5,576 nucleotides of DNA, from positions 1 to 5,576 of the forward strand of contig JAOUGB010000185.1 in NCBI GenBank assembly GCA_029857875.1, written 5' to 3'. The notes below the pieces were generated by a model. It searched no databases and was not told where the DNA came from. It worked only from the letters and a program-made list of their open reading frames with translations. Made by a program: the position numbers and the translations under genes. Origin of the DNA: Desulfobacteraceae bacterium. GTDB taxonomy: Bacteria > Desulfobacterota > Desulfobacteria > Desulfobacterales > UBA11574. How positions within the stretch are numbered: position 1 is the first letter of the stretch; every line of letters begins with the position of its first letter. Positions 1 through 4,744 of this stretch are shown here, in pieces.

Positions 1-495
1 CATCAGCATCAAAGATACCACTACGATCATAATCTTCTTGTTGGTGACATATACGCCACCGAGATTATAGGTGGTAGACTTGATCAGGGAAGGAAAACTG
101 ACCCTTCTGGCACCTAGCAGTGCCAGATTCCCTGTTTCTAGAATGATACCAATCATCAGGCCGGTGATCGCAGCTGAGGCTCGAGGTGCTTCCCGCAACG
201 GCCGGTAACCCACCCTTTCCACCAGCATGCCCACAAAGGAAGTCAAAAACATCGAAATAATAATGGTCAGTACCAAGATTAACCAGCCAGGTAGGGCAAG
301 AAAACCCATAGCGGTAAGCGCCGTTAACCCGGTCACAACACCAAAGCCGATGTACGCCCCGACCATGAAGATATCACCGTGCGCAAAATTAAAAAGCATC
401 AGTATTCCATATACCATGGAGTACCCCAGGGCGATTAAGGCATAGAAGCTTCCCCATTGCAAGGCGTTGACCAGGTTCTGAAAAAAAAATGTCAT
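1..495 (-). CDS. livH: LivH-type branched-chain amino acid ABC transporter permease, partial (C-terminus beyond the left edge)
   Basis: This is one of two inner-membrane permeases of a LivHMGF/HAAT-type importer, which takes substrate from the periplasmic binding protein encoded just upstream. The frame is open from the ATG at 495 to the window edge, giving 165 residues of a family usually about 290-310 long. The N-terminus carries the typical LivH stretch: a hydrophobic helix around residues 10-34 (QWGSFYALIALGYSMVYGI) running into the NFAHGD motif at 36-41. A second hydrophobic segment lies at about 66-90, followed by the family-like loop ER-x-YRPLR-x-APR at 93-105. A GGAG Shine-Dalgarno (504-507) sits 8 nt before the ATG and fixes the start. 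Codons 3-5 are all TTT, a run of nine T. The gene follows the binding-protein gene across a terminator-like hairpin. Family assignment is firm. The substrate (Leu/Ile/Val or another amino acid) is inferred only from the family. Confidence 0.93.
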   Translation of the reverse strand, partial: MTFFFQNLVNALQWGSFYALIALGYSMVYGILMLFNFAHGDIFMVGAYIGFGVVTGLTALTAMGFLALPGWLILVLTIIISMFLTSFVGMLVERVGYRPLREAPRASAAITGLMIGIILETGNLALLGARRVSFPSLIKSTTYNLGGVYVTNKKIMIVVVSLMLM

Positions 496-503
496 CGAGC
501 TTA

Positions 504-507
504 CTCC
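504..507 (-). promoter_or_regulatory. Ribosome binding site of livH
   Basis: GGAG lies 8 nt before the ATG at 495. It is downstream of the T run of the livK-livH hairpin, so transcripts that read through the hairpin keep a free ribosome site. Confidence 0.7.
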
Positions 508-517
508 GCGGTCATCC

Positions 518-554
518 AAAAAAGCGGGCTCAAGGCACTAAAGCCCTGGCCCGC
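518..554 (-). terminator. Rho-independent terminator or attenuator between livK and livH
   Basis: Read on the minus strand, GCGGGC (549-554) pairs with GCCCGC (524-529). An inner stem CAGGGC (543-548) pairs with GCCTTG (531-536) with one G·U pair, closing a 6-nt loop TTTAGT. One A (530) is bulged. The stem is therefore about 12 bp and GC-rich, and six T follow immediately (518-523). This is the classic intrinsic-terminator layout. It stands 84 nt after the livK stop and 22 nt before the livH ATG. Inference: partial read-through would give more binding protein than permease, and the hairpin may also protect the 3' end of the livK message. Confidence 0.85.
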
Positions 555-638
555 CTTAGAAGTACTGTTTTTCATTTTCTGTGGGTCTAGGTTCAGGTTG
601 GAAACGTCTGGATGAACCATTCTCCCCATGCAATGTTC

Positions 639-1811
639 TTACGGGCAGACAGACTTGTAAAACTCGAACTCACCTTTGTCACTGATTTTGACGATAACCG
701 CACATTTGATGGGGTCACCATCTTCGGTGAAGGTCATCTTTCCGGTAATACCGTCAAATTCTTTGATTTTGGCCATGGCATCGCGAACAGCCTTGCGATC
801 TTTCTCGATTTTTCCCGTGAGCTTTCCCGTAGATTCAATGGCTTTTTGGACGATGTGCAACGCATCCCAGGTCAAAGCACCTACATCGTCCGGCACATAG
901 CCGTAGTTTTTGTTGTACCGATCAATGAACGCTTTGGTTGCGCCTTTTGCACCCGCTGCAGCATAATGGGTGCTGAAGAACAGCCCATTGCAGTCAGCTC
1001 CACAGTGCTCGATGAGTTCAGCCGAACCCCAGCTGTCGCTGCCGACAATGGGAGCGCTCCAACCCAGCTCATGGGCCTGCTTTACGATAAGGGCGACTTC
1101 ATTATAATACTGTGGGGTAAACAGTACCTGGGCACCTGATTGTTTTATCTTGCTCAACTGAGAGCTGAAATCGACGTCTTTGGTGGTGAAGCTTTCAAAC
1201 GCCACCACAGACCCGGGGCCGTTCAATTTCTCCCAAGCTTCTTTAAAAAACTCGGCCAGCCCCTTTGGATAATCACTGGCCACATCATATAAAACTGCGG
1301 CTTTGGTGAATCCGAATTCCTCTTTAATGAAATTGGCCAGTACCGGCCCCTGGAAAGGATCAAGGAAACAGCCTCTAAAAACAAAGGCTCGGTCCTTGGT
1401 GGTGTCCGGATTTGTTGACCAAGGGCTAATCATTGGAGTTTTATAGTTGTCTGCAACCCCTCCTGCAGGTATGGCCTGCTTGGAGGCTTGAGGTCCGACA
1501 ATAACCAGCACTTCATCCTCGGTAATCATTTTGGTATTGACCTTTACTGCCGATTCCGCTTTTGATTCATTGTCCTCGATAACCAACTCTACCTGATACT
1601 TCTTTCCCCCGACCTCGAGTCCGCCGGCAGCTTTGATATCCTCAAGCCACATCTGGGCGGCAAACTTTGTCCCCTCGCCCACTTTGGGGATGTCCCCGGT
1701 CATCGGGGCGTTGATACCGATTTTGATCGTTTTTGTCTTACACCAGGCAGAGGGCATAAAAATCAAACTGATCACCAGACATGAAATAATAAACAACCAA
1801 CCTTTTCGCAT
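639..1811 (-). CDS. livK: Periplasmic substrate-binding protein of a branched-chain amino acid-type ABC transporter (LivJ/LivK family)
   Basis: This is a type I periplasmic binding protein (Peripla_BP_6/COG0683-like) that would capture an amino acid and deliver it to LivH/LivM. The product has 390 residues, the normal family size. Residues 1-24 form a Sec signal peptide: MRK, a hydrophobic core at 5-19, then PSAWC. Trp before Cys makes a lipoprotein lipobox unlikely. The mature protein opens with IKIGINAPMTG (29-39), followed by IVGPQASKQA (104-113) and P-MISPWSTNP (126-135), the usual ligand-pocket segments. Cysteines occur in RGC, EHCGADC, IKC and the C-terminal SVCP, possibly as disulfides. 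The start at 1811 is chosen because AAAAGGAGG lies 5 nt upstream and the signal peptide begins there. The same frame extends 19 codons further to an ATG at 1868 that also has a Shine-Dalgarno. The gene is visibly more GC-rich than holA and lspA. Family is certain; ligand specificity is not shown. Confidence 0.93.
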   Translation of the reverse strand: MRKGWLFIISCLVISLIFMPSAWCKTKTIKIGINAPMTGDIPKVGEGTKFAAQMWLEDIKAAGGLEVGGKKYQVELVIEDNESKAESAVKVNTKMITEDEVLVIVGPQASKQAIPAGGVADNYKTPMISPWSTNPDTTKDRAFVFRGCFLDPFQGPVLANFIKEEFGFTKAAVLYDVASDYPKGLAEFFKEAWEKLNGPGSVVAFESFTTKDVDFSSQLSKIKQSGAQVLFTPQYYNEVALIVKQAHELGWSAPIVGSDSWGSAELIEHCGADCNGLFFSTHYAAAGAKGATKAFIDRYNKNYGYVPDDVGALTWDALHIVQKAIESTGKLTGKIEKDRKAVRDAMAKIKEFDGITGKMTFTEDGDPIKCAVIVKISDKGEFEFYKSVCP

Positions 1812-1879
1812 GACTGCCTCCTTTTCTCGAGATTCGATAACCTGTTGAATTAATAACAATAACAACATTCAATCCCTTT
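1812..1879 (-). promoter_or_regulatory. livK leader with in-frame upstream start and a Leu/Ile/Val-rich stretch
   Basis: An ATG at 1866-1868 is preceded at 5 nt by AAAGGG (1874-1879). It opens 19 codons in frame with livK: five leucine codons in a row (TTG TTA TTG TTA TTA), then ATT, and later GTT, ATC and GTC. Nine of 19 residues are branched-chain amino acids. There is no stop before the livK ATG, so this is either an N-terminal extension or a translated leader. A role in sensing leucine is inference only. Confidence 0.4.
1817..1825 (-). promoter_or_regulatory. Strong ribosome binding site of livK
   Basis: AAAAGGAGG ends 5 nt before the ATG at 1811. It is the strongest Shine-Dalgarno in the window, as expected for an abundant periplasmic protein. 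It lies inside the coding frame of the upstream alternative start at 1868. Confidence 0.8.
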
Positions 1880-1891
1880 GGTTAATCTGGC

Positions 1892-1920
1892 TGAATAACA
1901 TAAGGATTATTCTTTTTCAA
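1892..1920 (-). promoter_or_regulatory. Possible sigma-70-like promoter for livK
   Basis: TTGAAA (1915-1920) and TATTCA (1892-1897) are separated by 17 nt on the minus strand, in the AT-rich gap ahead of livK. The -10 matches TATAAT at only three positions, so the call is weak. A separate promoter here is plausible, because the gap is about 150 nt and the gene upstream differs in function. Confidence 0.22.
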
Positions 1921-1962
1921 CAAAATAATACACGAACATCTGGCACTTTTGATTTATGAATT

Positions 1963-2175
1963 TCATTTTTTTTGTTTTAGGTCGCTGATCATTTCTTTAA
2001 GAATGGATATTACATTTCGTCCTCTTTCACGTGCAATTCGATGTGCGTCTTCAACAAGCCTGGCAGCCTGTTGCTCCAACTCCTCCATTGCAGGAACGGG
2101 AATATTCATCCTCTGATATTGCCAAATCAACAGGCGAACGGCCAGACGTTCCTCCTGTTGTCTAATAAAGCCCAC
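1963..2175 (-). CDS. Small hypothetical protein, 70 residues, helical and charged
   Basis: I do not recognise this family. The frame starts with GTG at 2175, with GGGAG (2183-2187) 7 nt upstream, and ends in TGA, giving 70 residues. The protein has no signal peptide, membrane helix or cysteine. It looks almost wholly alpha-helical. A first segment (residues 4-22, RQQEERLAVRLLIWQYQRM) is followed by a proline break (IPVPAM) and a second helix rich in Glu, Gln, Ala and Arg (about 31-50). A third segment ends in DLKQKK. Heptad-like spacing of Leu, Ala and Val suggests a helical hairpin or small coiled coil. It lies 48 nt after the holA stop in the same direction, so it may be the last gene of the ileS-lspA-holA group. 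The good Shine-Dalgarno and non-overlapping position make it a likely real gene. Its function is unknown. Confidence 0.68.
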   Translation of the reverse strand: MGFIRQQEERLAVRLLIWQYQRMNIPVPAMEELEQQAARLVEDAHRIARERGRNVISILKEMISDLKQKK

Positions 2176-2223
2176 TAATGTTCTCCCTTTAACGACGTAT
2201 GACCTGAATTTTGCATGAAAGGT

Positions 2224-3693
2224 TCAGGGATTGCATATCCAAAGAATAGCCTCTTCCAATATTATTTTTGGCCTTTGTTTCGTGTATTTGAGCCGGAAAT
2301 CAGCCTGACTCAGGTGTTCAATGTCATCAATAAGCTCATTTTTCGTAAATTTCTCTGACTTTATCAACATCTTGTAAATAGGATAAGGATTGTCTGGAAT
2401 TTCAAGATCAGTAACCGTTTTACGTTTTTTAGTTTCACGCTTCTTTTTTTTTCGCTGGGTGTCCCCATCCATATCTCCCGAAAGCATGTCATCCCAATCT
2501 TCAATCTGATCCAGAAGTTCTTCATTATATGACAGAACCGATGCCATAACGTTGTATTTAAACTGATCGAACTGCATTTCAGGATACCAGGAACTGCCAT
2601 GAGGACTTTCCGCAAAATCCCTGATCACCAAAAGCTTTCTGATCTGATTGGTCATTGAGGCCAGAATTTGGAGAGGGTGAAAATTTTCCATCAAAAGTGA
2701 ATTTAAAAAAAAGAGCGATTTATCAATATCTCGATCTGCTATCGCATTCGTCAATTCATATATAGGGTCCTTCTTTGTGCGTTTTAGAACAAACTCGACA
2801 TCCTCTGCCGTGATCCGTTTTCGATCTCCGACATAGCTAATCAGTTTTTCAAGATTATCGGAAAAAGTTCCAATATCAAAACCGGTCATTTCATAAATTA
2901 TTCGGTATGTTCCCTTGTCCATTGTCTTCTCATGCCGGTCAAGCAAGACTTCCATCCTTTCAGAAAGGACAGCTTCCTGTGCAATTTTGTCCGCCCTTCG
3001 ATCTCCTTTTGGCACCGAGCAGTCAATAATCATGCCGATTTTTTTTATGATCTTAAAAAGCTTTCTGCGTTTATCAACCATATCAGTGGTAATGACCAGA
3101 TGATTTCTTTTGGGAAATCCTTTTTCAATGGCTTGCTGCAAAATATCGACATTATCTTTCTCAGAAGGTATAAAAAGGTTGTTTTCCGTGCAAAACTTTA
3201 TGACCTTATCAAGCCATTCATGATCACTCGACTTTTCTGAATCGAGTTTTAAGCTCTTTATTCTATTTGTCTCACTGACATCATCAAACGATAAATTTAA
3301 AATACCCAGAAGACTCAATAGTAACTTTGCCGCTTCCTTAATGTTTTGGGCATCATAGGCTTCTTTTACTTTTTGTAACAGCCGTCCATCATCCTGTTTT
3401 GAGTAGAATATCTTGGAGTCGCAAATGGCAACCACTTTTGTCTCAGCTAAAAGTGAATAGGTGTTTATCCGTTCGACAACCTCTTCGATATGACCATTCG
3501 TGCCGTCAAGGACGTCGTAATTAAAACTCCGATTCTTTTTTGGCAACAAGACATCCAGCAGGGCTTCCAGCGCGCTTTTGTACAGCAGCGCTTCACCATA
3601 AATCAAATACACCGGGGCAAAACTCTTGGCCTTTTGATTTTCTTTAAGGTTTTTTAAATATTCATTCAGGTCTTTATATTGAATTTCAGGCAT
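2224..3693 (-). CDS. holA: DNA polymerase III subunit delta, long form with two insertions
   Basis: Delta is the clamp-loader subunit that binds the beta sliding clamp and opens it. From the ATG at 3693 the product has 489 residues, against about 340 for typical HolA. The N-terminal fold shows FAPVYLIYGEALLYK (25-39) and the clamp-contact region SLLAETKVV (80-88), with LL where E. coli has LF. HLVITTDMVDKRRKLFKII follows at 198-216, and the helical part DNLEKLISYVGDRKRIT at 279-295. The C-terminal collar-like part ends in RPKIILEEAILWIC (474-487). Roughly 65-70 extra residues (about 100-190) and an acidic-then-lysine-rich block (about 395-430) explain the length. The second block contains nine A in a row. 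An in-frame GTG at 3747 would add 18 residues. Neither start has a strong Shine-Dalgarno, and the ATG is preferred because family similarity begins there. The gene follows lspA in the same direction. Confidence 0.88.
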   Translation of the reverse strand: MPEIQYKDLNEYLKNLKENQKAKSFAPVYLIYGEALLYKSALEALLDVLLPKKNRSFNYDVLDGTNGHIEEVVERINTYSLLAETKVVAICDSKIFYSKQDDGRLLQKVKEAYDAQNIKEAAKLLLSLLGILNLSFDDVSETNRIKSLKLDSEKSSDHEWLDKVIKFCTENNLFIPSEKDNVDILQQAIEKGFPKRNHLVITTDMVDKRRKLFKIIKKIGMIIDCSVPKGDRRADKIAQEAVLSERMEVLLDRHEKTMDKGTYRIIYEMTGFDIGTFSDNLEKLISYVGDRKRITAEDVEFVLKRTKKDPIYELTNAIADRDIDKSLFFLNSLLMENFHPLQILASMTNQIRKLLVIRDFAESPHGSSWYPEMQFDQFKYNVMASVLSYNEELLDQIEDWDDMLSGDMDGDTQRKKKKRETKKRKTVTDLEIPDNPYPIYKMLIKSEKFTKNELIDDIEHLSQADFRLKYTKQRPKIILEEAILWICNP

Positions 3694-3703
3694 TGTATTT
3701 ACC

Positions 3704-3723
3704 GGCCAATTAATGTTTTGGCC
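3704..3723 (-). repeat. Hairpin just upstream of the holA ATG
   Basis: GGCCAA and TTGGCC form a 6-bp stem around an 8-nt loop, ending 10 nt before the ATG at 3693. It occupies the place where a Shine-Dalgarno would be expected. If translation began at the GTG at 3747, the hairpin would be coding. It may simply be chance. Confidence 0.35.
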
Positions 3724-3798
3724 TAAAATATTTTCTCGGCCTGCCACACTTCATTGGAAATGGTGTAAATTAAGGGTGCAATACTTGAGTATTTTATT

Positions 3799-4317
3799 CT
3801 AAGGCATCTTCTTAAAGAGAAGATGAAATATAAAAACAGTGACTCCAATAGTAATTGCACTATCTGCGATATTAAAAGCAGGCCAGTGGTAGTTAAGGAC
3901 GTAAAAGTCCAGAAAATCAACGACCTTTCCAAATCTAATTCTGTCAATCAGATTACCTATGGCACCGCCGAGGATTAAGGCAAAACCCGAGGCGAGAAAA
4001 GGATGTGTCCTGTTCGTGTTTTTATAGAAGTAAAATATTAAGCAAATGGCAGATGATGAGAGGAAAAGAAAAAGGAAATTACGCAAATTCGAATCCTGGT
4101 TGGCCATAAACCCGAAAGCACCACCGGGATTATGAATATGCGTGATGTTGAAAAATCCGGGTATAATGGTAACGGAATGATAAAGTGGAAGGTTTTTTAA
4201 AATTAAGATCTTCGTAATCTGGTCAAGTATAATTACTAAACCGGAAATAAAGGCAAGTTTTGTATATTTGCCATACTTGGAATCTGATCCGTCTGAATCA
4301 ATAAAACTCAAGCACAC
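3799..4317 (-). CDS. lspA: Lipoprotein signal peptidase (signal peptidase II)
   Basis: This inner-membrane aspartyl protease removes the signal peptide from prolipoproteins after diacylglyceryl transfer by Lgt. The 172 residues match the family's usual length and its four-helix layout: hydrophobic segments at about 21-31, 79-98, 107-121 and 153-168. Family motifs are present in order: DQITK (32-36), NPGGAFGF (63-70), GGAIGNLIDR (117-126), VVDFLDFY (132-139) and FNIADSAI (148-155). By comparison with characterised LspA, Asp134 and Asp152 form the catalytic pair, and both are intact. The start is GTG. It is the only usable start after the in-frame stop TAA at 4333-4335, apart from a TTG two codons later. 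AAGGA lies 11 nt upstream, rather distant. The ileS-lspA order is common in bacteria, but here a repeat-rich gap separates them. The gene ends in TAG, 105 nt before the holA ATG. Confidence 0.96.
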   Translation of the reverse strand: MCLSFIDSDGSDSKYGKYTKLAFISGLVIILDQITKILILKNLPLYHSVTIIPGFFNITHIHNPGGAFGFMANQDSNLRNFLFLFLSSSAICLIFYFYKNTNRTHPFLASGFALILGGAIGNLIDRIRFGKVVDFLDFYVLNYHWPAFNIADSAITIGVTVFIFHLLFKKMP

Positions 4318-4361
4318 TTTTAAATTATTCCTTTACAAAATTATCGGTCTTCATTTCTGGT

Positions 4362-4386
4362 TCTTCTCCAATTTTGTTGGAGAAGA
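4362..4386. repeat. Perfect 10-bp inverted repeat upstream of lspA
   Basis: TCTTCTCCAA (4362-4371) and TTGGAGAAGA (4377-4386) are exact reverse complements around a 5-nt loop. The repeat lies 45-69 nt ahead of the lspA start. No T run follows closely on either strand, so it is not an intrinsic terminator. It could be an operator or an mRNA stem. Confidence 0.7.
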
Positions 4387-4391
4387 GGGTC

Positions 4392-4416
4392 CAAGGATTC
4401 GAGGGGTCAAGGATTC
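4392..4416. repeat. Direct repeat CAAGGATTC x2
   Basis: CAAGGATTC occurs at 4392-4400 and 4408-4416, separated by GAGGGGT, with a third partial copy CAAGG at 4416-4420 leading into seven T. It is a short degenerate tandem repeat of unknown role. Confidence 0.6.
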
Positions 4417-4489
4417 AAGGTTTTTTTCTAAAGACTTTATCAGCACCTTTAACATTTATAAACAAAATTCTTAATACCTTAATTTAGCA

Positions 4490-4586
4490 CGAGTTGGAGG
4501 CTTTCATCTGCAAGGCATTTAAGGGCGAAGCCATAGTCTGCTATTGCGAGTCCTTAATAACACAGGAGATGAAAGTCTCCGGCTCG
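4490..4586 (+). repeat. Long imperfect inverted repeat, MITE- or structured-RNA-like element
   Basis: Arms of 20 bases (4490-4509 and 4567-4586) pair along their whole length when read on the plus strand, with three G·U pairs. On the minus strand those three positions become A·C mismatches. Inside, TTAAGG (4519-4524) pairs with CCTTAA (4552-4557), and ATAG (4533-4536) with CTAT (4541-4544) around the loop TCTG, giving a long rod. No coding frame fits it. It could be a small non-autonomous repeat element or a non-coding RNA, and the sequence alone does not decide. Confidence 0.55.
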
Positions 4587-4641
4587 CCCTTCGGGTGAAA
4601 ATTCATGAGAAATAAAGATCATCATCAGATCCGCCCGCTCG

Positions 4642-4661
4642 TGCCTCGCAGAGGCAGGCAG
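4642..4661. repeat. GC-rich palindrome, REP-like
   Basis: TGCCTC (4642-4647) and GAGGCA (4651-4656) form a 6-bp stem with loop GCA, followed at once by GGCAGG. The GC-rich patch stands out in AT-rich surroundings, as extragenic palindromes do. Copy number in the genome is unknown. Confidence 0.5.
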
Positions 4662-4744
4662 GTATACCATTCGAATAAAATAAAAGATTAGATGATATTT
4701 CTTAAACCGCCTTCAGTTCGTAACCTAAAGATTCTCATCAACTT

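Larger units (their letters stand above)
4318..4744. other. Gene-free, repeat-rich gap between ileS and lspA
   Basis: About 425 bases carry no convincing gene on either strand. From left to right they hold a 10-bp hairpin, two copies of a 9-bp direct repeat ending in a T run, a long imperfect inverted repeat of about 97 bases, a short CCC-TTC-GGG hairpin, and a TGCCTC/GAGGCA palindrome followed by GGCAGG repeats. There is no clear intrinsic terminator after ileS on the minus strand, so read-through into lspA is possible. No transposase remnant or clear target-site duplication is visible. Confidence 0.75.

Noticed and set aside
612..1139. A 175-codon open frame on the plus strand
   Set aside because: It lies wholly antisense to the firmly identified livK gene, and its translation shows no recognisable domain.
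1739..1811. livK signal peptide read as a lipoprotein signal processed by LspA
   Set aside because: The residues before the cysteine are Ser-Ala-Trp, and the bulky Trp directly before Cys does not fit a lipobox. Ordinary signal peptidase I cleavage is more likely.
1880..1932. Very short leader frames (10 codons each) upstream of livK, beginning at ATGs near 1932 and 1902
   Set aside because: Neither has a Shine-Dalgarno, and neither is enriched in branched-chain amino acids. Only the in-frame ATG at 1868 has a credible ribosome site.
2364..2615. An 83-codon minus-strand frame inside holA
   Set aside because: It is the +1 frame of holA, with no ribosome site or recognisable product. The slippery A9 run would lead by a -1 slip to a different frame that stops almost at once.
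3780..3793. Palindrome AATACT-TG-AGTATT after lspA as a terminator
   Set aside because: The stem is AT-rich and short, and no T run follows on the minus strand. It does not meet the pattern of an intrinsic terminator.
4392..4420. Short spaced direct repeats as a CRISPR remnant
   Set aside because: The repeat is only 9 bases with a 7-base spacer and two copies, far below CRISPR dimensions, and no cas gene is present.
4408..4427. T7 run on the plus strand after the CAAGGATTC repeats as a terminator
   Set aside because: The sequence just before the run cannot fold into a stem, and the only nearby hairpin (4362-4386) is more than 30 nt away.
4268..4474. Open frame on the plus strand across the lspA start and the repeat gap
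   Set aside because: It overlaps the lspA 5' end in antisense, has no Shine-Dalgarno, and its composition is that of non-coding AT-rich DNA.
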